From: Gordius sp. MW1
Taxonomy: Eukaryota > Nematomorpha > Gordioida > Gordea > Gordiidae
Direction: 5' to 3'
DNA length: 64,000 bases
Assembly (NCBI GenBank): GCA_964036665.1
Contig: OZ038530.1
Coordinates: 14,045,001-14,109,000 of the forward strand
The translations under genes and the position numbers were made by a program. The notes beneath the pieces are model-generated. The model did not search any database. It saw only the letters and a program-made list of their open reading frames with translations, and was not told the DNA's origin. Shown here one piece after another: positions 48,201 to 58,908 of the stretch (the first letter of the stretch is position 1; the number at the start of each line of letters is the position of its first letter).

Positions 48201-49420
48201 AAAAGCAGCGCCACTACACATTCTCTTCAACTTAGCAAGTTTTCAACTAACATAAATCATAAATATTGCAAGATTTTTGTTTAAAATAGTAATTAATATT
48301 TCATTGAAAATTGGATTCCTACATGAGGAGCCAAAGAGTAAGCCTTTTAAAGAAGTTGTATAATGTTAGATGACAGTATTAATATTAACAGGGATTTTTT
48401 AAACTTTTGCATTCAAATTAAGGTAACGGGAAAAAAAAGTTATATAATAGGTAGATTGCAATTTCAAACTGTTAGACATTTATTTTTTAAAACATAAAAC
48501 TGGTCACAAGAAACAAGTTTAAGTACTTGCAAAATGTCAGAGTTCATTTATTATAATACTGGAACAAGGATAAGTGCAAAATTAAAAATTCATTTAAAAA
48601 ATCTTATAAAATTTTTGTTAATATTTTACTGCATTGTTCAAAATGATTACTTCAAAAAACTAAAAATTTAAAAACACTTTAAATTTTTCAGCTTTTTTAA
48701 TCAAATATTTATTATACAATTTAAAAGTAAAATGAAAAAGAGAAAATTCAATATTAATATTAAGTGTTCTGATGTAATGGATGATTAAACCCTACATATA
48801 GCATGAGCTGCCAAAGAAAAATGCACATACTGAAACTAAATTTTAATTACAATTTAATCAATCTGGAAAGGATTTATAAATAAATAAATTTTAAAATACC
48901 ATGTCAATTTATTTGGACTTTAGTACATAAGACCAATAAAAATAAACTATTATAATATGAGAACTGCAAAGAAAAATAATTTTATCAATTATAAAGTATA
49001 TTTTAAAAATAACAAATGATTACTTCTCTTTCTTTTGGATCCGCTGCTATAATTTGCTTTAGTCTAAATTGAACTTGTGCAAAATGTGTAGTCAAGGATA
49101 AAAGTGAGCCATTTAATTGTTCATGCTCTTTCTCTAATATTTTTAGCTGGCCTATATCTAATAATTTGAGGTTTGATTTGGGCAAAACATTTATATTTCT
49201 GCTGTGATGTACAGATTCTTCGGCATCCGAGCTTTCTTCATAAAGATGACTAAGAACAAATTTAAAAAAAGAACAAAATCCATTACTTAATTGGAGTACA
49301 ATTGCCACCAAGAGGCGGCCAGCGCTCAGGCAAATTATTTAAGGGAATGTCTTCAAACAAGATTTTATCTCCTTTTTCAAAAAAATCATCTAAACAATCA
49401 TCATTCTTATCAAAGGACAT
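39210..49420 (-). CDS. RUNDC1: RUN domain-containing protein 1 orthologue, 16 exons
   Basis: Minus-strand exons: 49287-49420, 49024-49249, 47239-47418, 45948-46055, 45648-45803, 45101-45197, 44435-44493, 44212-44259, 43629-43798, 42986-43118, 42586-42687, 40737-40886, 40204-40296, 39893-39990, 39609-39703, 39210-39316. All have GT-AG borders and matching phases; they total 1956 bp (651 residues, MSFDKNDD... to ...NMKEAF). Recognisable vertebrate RUNDC1 blocks in order: THFAQVQFRLKQ and LLKDLEDFASKGC (about 100-135), coiled coil (QLKLQLQELENYAY; PQNVLVEKQKMLLEELNKK), NPAVLKEKLVNQLKTQIIDL, then the C-terminal RUN region (KQFVPCLLELLQHG; SLVTSYLPCFSS; SRKLSRSF; PLKRSKDAHFKAFVCHGL; YYQSWSY; FDLPVDLAV). 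Human RUNDC1, as I recall it, is about 613 residues. RUN domains usually bind small GTPases; a p53-related role is reported for the human protein. Exon 8 (44212-44259) is the least certain. Confidence 0.93.
41659..41925. mobile_element. MITE in a RUNDC1 intron (TAATAGACTG ends)
   Basis: The ends TAATAGACTGTTCAT and ATGAGCAGTCTATTA are inverted, and inner blocks (GCCATTTTAATAAGT at about 41713; ACTTATTAAAATGGC at about 41867) are inverted too. A possible TA duplication could not be separated from the termini. It lies in the intron between exons 11 and 12. Confidence 0.6.
44655..44844. mobile_element. hAT MITE in a RUNDC1 intron
   Basis: The element is 44663-44836, with ends CAGTGTTGTAAAA and TTTTACAATACTA. 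The flanks CTATAGAT and CTATCGAT are an 8-bp duplication with one change. The interior has GGTCGA/TCGACC-type repeats. Confidence 0.75.
46280..46713. mobile_element. MITE in a RUNDC1 intron (related to 41659-41925)
   Basis: The ends CTAAATAGACTGC and GCAGTCTAATTAG are inverted; inner blocks CCGCCATTTTGAA (about 46325) and TTCAAAATGGCGG (about 46646) also pair. The terminal AGACTGC motif is shared with 41659-41925. Confidence 0.55.
46795..46855. repeat. Degenerate telomere-like CCCTAA repeats
   Basis: About eight variants of CCCTAA (CCTAACCCAAACCCTAACCT..., CACTAACCCTAACG) lie between inverted ACGAAAATGC (about 46758) and GCATTTTCGT (about 46879). They probably belong to a small element rather than to an old chromosome end. 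Confidence 0.5.
46962..47169. mobile_element. hAT MITE in a RUNDC1 intron
   Basis: The element is 46970-47161, with ends TAGTGTTGTA and TACAACACTA. The flanks CTAATTAG and CTATGTAG (6 of 8) may be an old duplication. The interior 'ggtctaccttggttatagtcgactaa' is related to 44663-44836. It sits just upstream (on the minus strand) of exon 4 and downstream of exon 3. Confidence 0.65.
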
Positions 49421-51810
49421 TAGTATCAAACAAATTTATTAACATATGGTACATTTACAACAGCTTTTAAGCAGGGATTGCTTTAATCGAAATTTATTCA
49501 AAAATTACAAAAAATTCTTATACGGCAGTGCAACAATACCCTATAAGCATATTTAGTGGTGTCTACACAAATAGGTTCATTTACAAAAAGCCCTAGATTT
49601 GCTTCTCTCTGAAATATTCTCAAAGTACGTCACTTTTATACATGGGCGTAGCAATTTTATTTAAAGCGATTTGGACAACCTTCGCAAATAACTAAGCACC
49701 TTTTTTATTACAAAAAAATAAACCCTCATTAATAAAAACAAAACACAAAAAAAATCTGAGCAATTAAAGCTGTGCATTTAATAATAAAAAATAAGTATAT
49801 ATTAATGAACTATATGCAATTTCAACCGAACATTTAATTAAAACTCATATAAATATATATTATATTGGGACTTGCAGTACTTAATATAATATAGAATAAC
49901 TATTTTATTGTACTTTGCATAAACTCATGTGTTGATAGAGCCCTGCGAAATGGATTTTCTTCGGCCCGAGCACAGCCCGAGTGCGACGTCTCAATCTCTA
50001 ATTTGCCCGAGCCCGGCCTAGCCCTAAATAATTTTTTAATCTTAGGCCCGACCAGAGCCCAAACCCGGCCCGATTTTTTAAATAAAAACTTTAGGCAAAT
50101 TTTGCATTTAAAAATTATTACCATATTAATAATAAAATATAAATTCGTTTGTTACTAATTATAATGTAAAACAATAAGTTTGGGATAAAGGATCCCTCTT
50201 GCTACAATTTATTCAACTAATAATTTTAACGTAATAAGTTTATAAATATAATTTTTGTTTAACGGTACAAAATCAATAAGCTTTTGAAATCTAAAAAATT
50301 TTTCCAAAAAGATGATGTTTTTAAAAAATCTAATAGCTACTATAATTCAACACTAAAAAGATTGCCATTTAATCAAAAAATTTATATATACAGGGGGGAG
50401 GGGCTGGGTTTGAAAGCTATATTATGTATGTTGGAAGATATATTTTTATATAAATTTAGGTTTATTTAGGCCCGGCCCGAGCCCGACGTCCAATTATTTT
50501 AATATATTTAAGGTAGGGCTTCGGGCGTGTAGATCATGTCATCCCGCCTTCCATTTATTATGCAAGTTTTAAATTAAAACGAAATCCAATGAACACTTTA
50601 TCGTGTCTTGAAAAGGGTTCACCACTTATAAAATTTTTTAACTTTTTAAACGCACATTTATTATTTCCTAAGGATAAACTGAATTTACAATTCAGTTTAT
50701 TTAATAAAGTATAATTTTTATTGTCTTATTTACCAAAATTATAAAGACTAATTAAGGTGTAAAAGACATAACATATGTCGAAAATTGTAAGGATAGCGCT
50801 AAATATATTTTTTTACTAGAATAATTTACTAAGCAAGTTATCTAATATGTTTCCTACCCATAAATTGATTGCTAAATACGACCATATAGGGCTAAAATTT
50901 GCAGTCATTATAATTAAGAAATTATTTCATGCCCTATAGGGAACTTATTGTATATTCTAGAATGTATGAAAGACATGGGTAATATTTTCTACGACTACTA
51001 ATTAAAAATAAATAACATTTGGTCATGGAATTATATTTTACCTAATTTTTATAAAACGAAGGTTTTGGTAATATTTATAATCTTTTCAATTTCATTTATA
51101 ACGAGGTTTAATATCTTTTTAAATTTGATCTTTACAAAAACATGATGTCTTAATCTAAACTATTTTATTAGTTAGTGGAAAGACATTTGACTTGAATATA
51201 TTTTAAACTATTTTATTCTAAAACCAAATATAAAACAGTAGACTAGTTTAATGAGAAAAAGGTTTTAAAACTATAAAAAAATTATTAAAACATTTAAAAA
51301 AGCAACTTTTAATCTAAATTTAATAATGTCGCTTGACTATTTAATGTCAGTGTGCAATATTAAAGCAAATTCCGTTAAAAGATAGCAGCATCTTAATAAG
51401 CGCGTCACCACATCTTTAAAATTTGAAAATTTTTAATCGCATAACGACTTGCTTTTCGCGTTTACGATGGTTAAAGGATCTCTAAGCGAATTTCATGAGT
51501 AATATAATAATTAATTAAAGCTAATCGTGCGATGATTCTTTAATATGCAGAACTAGTTAGATATAATTAGTATTTGACAAATAAGTAGTGTTTTAATTTT
51601 CAAAGCTAAAATTGGTCAGATTATAGCACCTTTACATCTTCTATGTAAGCATATTTCATATATAAGCTTTACAGAATTACAAGTTCTATTTACATATGTT
51701 TTTAAATTAATGTAAAAATCATCCAAACGTTACTCTTTATCTATTTAATATAATAATGATTTTGTATTTATTATTAATATCTATTAATAATAATTTATGG
51801 CCAACCACAA
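49421..51810. other. Intergenic between divergent RUNDC1 and CAP genes
   Basis: This 2.4-kb AT-rich gap would hold the 5' ends of both genes. It contains a hAT relic (49936-50545). No promoter motif stands out. Confidence 0.5.
49936..50545. mobile_element. hAT-like relic with GCCCG-rich ends
   Basis: The left part (AGAGCCCTGCGAAATGG, GGCCCGAGCACAGCCCGAG) and the right part (GGCCCGGCCCGAGCCCGAC, GTAGGGCTTCGGGCG) are GC-rich in an AT-rich setting, and about 410 bp of AT-rich interior lies between. The layout resembles 4333-5277, but no transposase or clean duplication is visible. Confidence 0.5.
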
Positions 51811-54800
51811 ATGCATACGGTGATACTATTATTTCTTGTCGTTTTCAAAAGAATTAAAGTAAGAATATAATTCATTAGCCATAACCGAATGTTTTCCTAA
51901 TATTAACGATTCTTAACTTTTTGATTTATTTATCTCACCTTTACAAAATATATAATTCTCTTTGCCAATAAATTAGTTTATACAAACAAACAAAAAAGTC
52001 AAATCTTAATTTAAAAAATTTTTACGAAATGTGATCATCTTACAATTTACTATTTTTAGAGTGAATTACCTACTCGACAAGAAATAAATACTATATTAAA
52101 GGCCCACAATGACTATCGCGTGAGCGTACAACCACCTTCGAAAGCCATGTTTTTAATGGTACGTTTTACTTTTTATTAAAACCTACATATTTTCTAATTT
52201 AATGACACTGGTCTTGGACCTACGCATGGGGGTAGCCAGCATTGGGATTAGAGGGGGGCAATAATGAATTAGGGAGGGGCAAAATGATCATTTTTTGAAA
52301 TCTTAGCCATAATTTTAATTAATTTCAACAAATTTTTGGATTCAGAGGGGGGCCGCCGCTCCTCTCTGCCTCCCCCCCTACCTTGGCTATGCCCATGGCC
52401 CTAGGGCTAAAGTTTAGTTTTGTCTTGTCGTCTTAGAGAATATTTTAAGTAAACTCTATTGATTCAAATATATATTTACATGACCTGTATTTTTTAAATC
52501 ATATAAACTCTATTGATCCAAATGTTAATAATTATGTGACCTGTATTTATTCAAATTTGCTTGAGTTTAGCGCTGTCTAATGAGTCGCCTATCTTGATAG
52601 TCACGAATCCAATTTGAAGCCTTTCGGTTTGATTGTAGCCCTTAAAACAATTTAAAATCTTAAATGTGTTAATTTTAACGTCTACGTGGGTGGGTGGACT
52701 TTAACCTTAAAAATGTATTAGTTATTGACTTTTTGAAAAATTTATCTAAAACAAATAAAGCATATGAAAGATGTTTTGCTTTTATATTTTTAAGGTTTGG
52801 AATGCGGAAGGCGCCCTAAAAGCTGAAAAGTTGACGGAAAAATGTGTTTTTGAGCACGACACCAATGAAGACAGGGCTATATCAAGTGAGAACTTATCCT
52901 ACACAAATATTTTAACTTGTATATAAATGAAGGATTCCGAATTGCAAATAGTGGGTTGAATCTAGGTTAAGATTCCATGAATCAAATAAATTTTAAATCC
53001 ATTGCGGTTCTAAAAATTTTGATAAACCAAGATATCAAATATTTCATTTAAACCCTCTAGGATATAAGTTTTAAGTTTTTTTATCTAACATTAGAAGGGC
53101 AGTAATGATTGAGCGAGGGGCAAAATGATAATTAAAATTTTAGCCAATTATATCAAAATATAAAGAATTTGGATTTAGAACGGGGCAGCCGCCCTTCCCT
53201 GCCACCCCCTGCTACTCCCATTTTATCTAAGTCTTTAATAAGAAGCTATTATTTTAAGATTGTTTGATAGATTTATGGATCGATTGGAATATTTAACCAT
53301 ATCGTAGTATATGTTTCTTTTTGTAGAGTTTGGTATAATACAAAGATAAAGATATTTAAAATTTAACATTTTATAAACATTTTCAAATTTAAGGCGTTAT
53401 ATTATAGTTTTTGGTTTAAATGATTTATTTTATAATAGCTAGCTTTACATCAATGTATCAAAGTGAACAATCATAAATCACCTTCTGTAATTTATATAAA
53501 TTGCCGCAAAATTATTATATTTATATTTACTTCGTTTAATAGCATATGAGGGAGGTGGCCAAAATTTATTCGAATCTACCGAAAGAACAGATTGGGCTGA
53601 TGTTGTAAGGGAATGGTATAATGAGGTTTCATATTTTACTTTTGGAAATAAAGAAGCGAAAGGTGTTATTGGACATTATACTCAGGTATTTAGTTTTACA
53701 ATGTCTTTTCAATTTGGCAATTAAGCTTGTAATTTTGACAATACTATTTTGATTTATAGAAATACCAAGATTATGATTTAATTAATAATAAAAAGTGAAA
53801 TTATAATACAAAAATATTTTAATAAACATTATTGCTTTAACGACAAACTAGACTAGGTCGATTATTATCCTTAGCATCATACGAAACATAAAAGTTAGAA
53901 TATGATAAGCTTTTACTTTTCTAGGCGAACCTTCCACTGATACATTTATTAGTTAGTAGTTTAAATATTATTAATATGAAAATAAACATAACCTATTAAT
54001 TAAAAGTAAAAGGTTTTATGATAATCTTAAAACAACAAGCTAAAGTACAAAATTAGAGTAACTAAACTTTGTATAATATGTAAAGTTTTTTTGTTTTCAA
54101 AGGACAGTAGAACTCGTTGTTGAGATGGCATATATAAAACAAAAATTAAAAAGAGCAGAATTTTTTTTTCTATAATTAGCAAATTTAAACCTTAATAATT
54201 GTAAGTTGAGTATAAAAAGAACCACTATTTAGTTTCATTAGGAACAATGATTCTTAATGTAAGACATTAATTAATGAATTACATTTAATGCAAAAGTCTA
54301 ATTCACAACTTAACAACGTCATATACTAAAACAAAGTATTTTCTCTTAAGAATAATAATCTCACTGGTCAACAAATAATGGACTTGTGAAATCAACCGGC
54401 AAACTGTTTGCAGATTATGGTAGAGTTTTTTACGGTGAACACAAATATGTCTTTAATTTTTCCCTATATGTCAAGTTTTTTAGATATTCGCTCTCAAAGT
54501 TGCCAAAAACGCGATTTTAGCGTTTTTTAAACGTCAATAACTTGCAAATTAGTGGGTAAAAATTTTGTTTAATAGATTTAATTCGTAGATATATGGGAGA
54601 AAAATGTATTTACAATTTTTTTTATCCTAGCACTTTTACTTTTTAAATTATATACAAAATTAACTATCCCTATCTTTTACATTGACAAATTACACCCGAC
54701 TTGAGGGCGCCCTCCCTTCTCTTCAGCACTAGGAATTATGTGCGTGTTGTTGTTTGTGTTGTTGTTTATCTACTCTACTACTACTATTACCAAAACAACA

Positions 54801-57800
54801 ACACGCACTTAATTCCTAGTGCTGAAGAGAAGGGAGGGCGCCCTCAAGTCTGGTGTAATTTGTCAATGTAAAAGATAGGGATAACTAATTTTGTATATAA
54901 TTTAAAAAGTAAAAGTGCTAGGATAAAAAAAAATTGTAAATACATTCCTCTCCCTTATATCTACGTATTAAATCTATTAAATAAAATTTTTACCGACTAA
55001 TTTGCAAGTTATTGACGTTTGAAAAACGCTAAAATCGCGTTTGTGGCAACTTTGGCAGCGAATATTTAAAAAACTTGACGTATAGGGAAAAAACTAAAAA
55101 CATATTTGTGTTCACCGTAAAAAACTCTACCAGAATCTGCAAACAGTTTGCCGGTTGATTTTTCTTGTTGAACCGTGTTATTATTACTTATTTGACCATA
55201 TGAAGACAAAGGTTAAAATAATAATGATATTTTTTCTAATTATCTTTTAAAAATATTTATATTTATGCATGAAACTTATTAAGACCCTTACTTCTTTAAG
55301 CGTATCGGGCGTAAATTATAAAATGAATGCTTATTTTTTTAAAAACTCATATTCTTCCTATCTTTAATTATATTAGTCGCTCGTTTTTAAAGAATTTTAT
55401 CAAATAACAGCGCAATGCAAGTTTGATATTGTCTCAATTTTTCTAACTTTTATTAATATGCAGAGAAATTAATTGCAAAGCTTCCTTTTTAGATCTAAAG
55501 ACTGAAATTTAGAAAACTTAATGTATACTTTCAAATGTATGGTTTCTCTAGCATTTTCTATGTATTATTTGCTTAACATTATAGGTGGTATGGGGCACAT
55601 CTAAAGAAGTAGGATGCGCCATGACTGATTGCAATCAGTGGAAAATTTATGCTTGCAATTATTATCCAGCGTAAGTATAAGATTTATTAATAATACAATA
55701 CAATTTCATAATTCTCATATTTAGTTTTACCTACAAATTTTTGTAAAATTTGGGTGATAGAATGAGCAAATAAAACGTTTTAAGAAAACATTTCTTTGTA
55801 TTTTTTAGTGGAAATGTGATTCCAATAAGCGTTCCCTACTTATCCGCTACTACAAGTTCTTGCGAAGGGTGCATCGAAGGAGCCGTATGTGTTTCAAGCG
55901 GTCCATACGCTGGGAAATTATTGAAAAGTTGTGGTAATAAAAACGCGTATTTTAATCTGATCATTAAATTCATCAAGGAATTTCCTTGTTCCCGACTTGA
56001 CACAAATCTAGTAAAACTCTTATTAGCATCTTTATAAGTCTGAAAAAATAATTCTTTCATTACTTTTTAAAATCTTATGTAAAAATGTTGTTTTGCAACA
56101 ATTCCACCTACGGAGTTTATATTGCCGTAAATCAAATATTTATCAGTTTAAGTATTCATAATCATAACACCCGTCCATTTTCGAACCTCTACTTGTTACA
56201 AAAAAAGCACTGCACCCTGTAACATGGGCGAATGATACGGATTAAAGTGGCACAAAAATTTATAAATATTATGAGGTTAGATGCATAGTCCTAATTTTTT
56301 AATCTTCATTTAAGTCGTATTGATTGAATTCAATATATTTAGGGAGTGGCTCATTCTGCATCCCCCTGGCTCCTTTCTTACAGCGTTAGGTAGGTGAAAG
56401 GGCATTTATTAATGAGTATTCACGGTGCTCACAAATACCACGAGCCCAGCCTTAACTTATTTAGTTTAATAAAGTATAGGGGGCTTAAAAAACGTGAATT
56501 TATTAGTCGTACATGAAGAGGTAGTAAAGCTATGGAACCAGAAAGATCTTCAAGAAGCCTTAGTTTAGTTCTACCAACAACACTAAGCTAAATGGTTTAA
56601 GATACTCTGTTAGTTTAGCGCTCCGCTGCTTAAGGCTGCGTTCATAATGTGATGAGATGCGAAAATTTTGAGCACAGATTACAAAAGTTGTGAGTAAAAA
56701 AGGGTATTATATATTATGGTGAATTTGTTCGATTAAGACAATTATAAAAAAAATCAAATATGGGCACTAGGTGTTTATCAATCCAAATCGATCATTAATA
56801 AACCCAAATTTCGTATATAATGGATTGAACTTTTAAATAAAGGCACTATTTTTTCTGTCGCTTCGCATAGCGCTCTTGTGAGCCCCGTGCGCCGCTAAAA
56901 TAAGATATTTGGTGTCTGATAACCCTGTACATGAAGAGCTAAAAACACATCCATGCGAATTCTATAAAATTAAGCTAGAAGCTTCTTAAGATATAGCCCT
57001 ATGCCTCAGCATCATATAGGTAAACCAGTGGAAATTACAACCGACTTCGGTTGGTTACCATAATAAATTTAAGCAGATTAACGCCATTATAGAGTCAGCT
57101 GTTAAAGAGGCTCTAATTCGTTCCTTAGACCGTCAGACTCGTCCTTAAAAGTCAGAATGCGATTTGATAGTCTCTCACTTGTTCTATAGTAGAAATTATT
57201 TTAAAGATAAGAGTTTATTCGCCCCCTACGATGTCTTTCGGATGCAATGTGATGTTTTAAAAAATCTAAATAGAAAACAGATCCCTCGTTTCTGCATTCT
57301 TATATAAATATTTTTGATAATCTAATGTAAAAACTTATTGGTTTATAAAATGCGTTTTGTGATGGATAGTTTGCAAAAGACAAAAATACCTGCAATGTTT
57401 AATTTACTAGTAACATGAATGTAGCAATAAAAGGGGGGGGGGGTCAGAAATAGGCAAGTGTCCAATCTCATCATTTTGCCTTATGATTACCAAACTCCCC
57501 CCTCCTTTACGGACTCATGGTCACAAGGAATATGCGAGAATCCTAATTAATATATTTTTACTAATCACTTTAGGCATTGATATTTTCTAAAGTTTGCGTC
57601 GTAAATTTCTATAATTTAAATATTGAATATATGTCGGAAAAATCAAGAAACACTATGCGATCGGTATAACGAATGCCCGGATGTTAGTTCGTCGAGTGAT
57701 GATGAAAAAGGCAATAGCAACAACAATAATGTCGTTAAGGGAGGTTGGGAAATCACGGATACGTCCGAAAATGGCGATGATAATACCTTGAACGGAGGTA

Positions 57801-58880
57801 TAAATGTTGAGGAGAATGGGCAAACTAACATCCCAATCATAATAAGGGTACATTATATAGGAGAGTAAATCTTGATTGTAATGTTTATAAAAATTAAACA
57901 AATCATATATAAAGTATATACATAATAATCAATCTCATGGGCTTAGCCAGGTATGAAATTAAAGGGGGGGGGGGGAAAAAATAATGATTAAGGGAGGGGC
58001 AAAATAACCATTTTTTTACAATTTAGCCATAATTTGATAATAAATATCTAAGATTTTTTGGATTTAGAGGGGGGCAGCCGCCCGTCCCAGCCACCCCCTG
58101 GCTACGCACATGATCAATCTAAATTTATGGGATCAAGATTGAGGATGTAATGACTTTTATCACTTTAATCTATCGAAATCAAAATTAATTTAATTAAATT
58201 TCGGGTTCTGGGCCATATAGATTTATTGATAATGTTAATCTTACAATAACATTTTACTTTGATGAACTGCAAGACCGTTAGAGAATGGAATAAGCTTAAT
58301 TTGTTGGCAATTAATAGTAGATTTTGTAAACTGTCCTTAGCACGCAAAAGACTTTAAAAACCATATATATAGCTTAAGAATACAATTTTTATGACTTTCA
58401 TTGATAACAAATGGTCTATTACTTTAAATAAGTTTGTCATTTATTTTAATTTAATTTTTAAGGATTTGGTTGCAAATAGTGCATCATATTTATTCAATTT
58501 AAACGTACACTATATGATTTTCCAAATTGAAAATGTATAAAAAAAATACCGTATTAACAATAGTATTTTCCTCTAACGACAATGGAGGTGAATCAACCAA
58601 GAAGAAATCTAAAAAGAAGAAAAAAATTCCAAAGAAAAAGGCAAAAAACAAAAAGGAAAACAATTTAAAATCTGGACAACCTGGTGCGTTCTTAAGGTAG
58701 AATTCAATAAGGATGATGAACTAATTTAGCTTTATTTAATTTTGATGTCAAATTTAATTAATACTATATTAATTGCTATATAATATCTATTTTAGAGTTG
58801 ATCTAACCTGGAGGCAATTGATAACAACTGCAATATGTATCTGTGTATTTAGTCATGTGTATTTAATTAATGTCTTTTAA
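51811..58880 (+). CDS. Secreted or surface CAP-superfamily (SCP/TAPS, CRISP-like) protein
   Basis: Exons 51811-51858, 52060-52158, 52795-52885, 53543-53685, 55585-55670 and 55809-55933, plus three tentative 3' exons (57648-57797, 58564-58696, 58796-58880); phases match and the total is 960 bp (319 residues). Residues 1-12 (MHTVILLFLVVF) are a signal peptide. The CAP domain runs about 25-158: AHNDYR, C66, H70, GGQNLF, REWYNEV, GHYTQVVW (123-130) and CNYYPAGN (151-158). The CAP tetrad is H70, Q86, E107, H124; the usual GENL glutamate is Q. A Cys-rich segment follows (SSCEGCIEGAVC). If exon 6 is not spliced at 55933, the frame runs to a stop at 56035-56037 and a 231-residue protein results. CAP proteins are extracellular and often bind lipids, but no specific role can be assigned here. 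Confidence 0.85.
52225..52397. mobile_element. MITE of the CATGGGCGTAGCCA family in CAP intron 2
   Basis: The ends CATGGGGGTAGCCAGCA and TTGGCTATGCCCATG are inverted. The interior 'ggggggcaataatgaattagggaggggcaaaatga' resembles 59178-59339. The flanking 8-mers agree only partly. Confidence 0.75.
53091..53222. mobile_element. Truncated MITE of the same family in CAP intron 3
   Basis: 'gagcgaggggcaaaatga' and 'ggggcagccgccc...ctgctactcccat' match the family, but the left terminus is missing. Confidence 0.6.
54389..55161. mobile_element. 773-bp foldback element in CAP intron 4
   Basis: Two arms of about 365 bp are inverted copies (AAATCAACCGGCAAACTGTT at 54389; AACAGTTTGCCGGTTGATTT at 55142) around a spacer of about 35 bp (54757-54791). 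The inner part has a GGGCGCCCTCCCTTCTCTTC block and its complement. No coding sequence and no clear target duplication were found. The transcript of the CAP gene would carry this as a long hairpin in its intron. Confidence 0.85.
57000..57305 (+). pseudogene. Unrecognised coding relic in CAP intron 6
   Basis: One plus-strand frame (about 57020-57305) reads QPTSVGYHNKFKQINAIIES, AVKEALIRSLDRQTRP, a stop, then SHLFYSRNYFKDKSLFAPYD and VFRMQCDVLKNLNRKQIPRF. The tail faintly recalls BESS-type motifs in transposon accessory proteins, but I cannot assign a family. It is dead (single stop, no start). Confidence 0.3.
57648..58880 (+). CDS. Candidate 3' exons of the CAP gene: acidic, lysine-rich and hydrophobic tail
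   Basis: 57648-57797 encodes ETLCDRYNECPDVSSSSDDE and an Asn/Asp-rich stretch. 58564-58696 encodes STKKKSKKKKKIPKKKAKNK. 58796-58880 encodes RQLITTAICICVFSHVYLIN and a stop, a hydrophobic C-terminus that could be a membrane or GPI-anchor signal. The junction phases fit exon 6 spliced at 55933. The first acceptor (AATCAAG at 57647) has a poor pyrimidine tract, and the donor at 57798 is one of two choices. AATAAA follows at 58903-58908. Alternatively these exons belong to a separate small gene. Confidence 0.45.
57928..58120. mobile_element. hAT MITE in CAP intron 7, perfect duplication
   Basis: The element is 57936-58112, with ends CATGGGCTTAGCCAGG and CTGGCTACGCACATG and identical flanks ATCAATCT (57928-57935, 58113-58120). 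Confidence 0.88.
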
Positions 58881-58902
58881 ATAATGCTGTAAATTTTGGA
58901 TG

Positions 58903-58908
58903 AATAAA
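58903..58908 (+). terminator. Polyadenylation signal AATAAA
   Basis: A canonical hexamer 22 bp after the proposed stop codon of the CAP gene's last exon. It supports the 3' end of the model. Confidence 0.5.
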
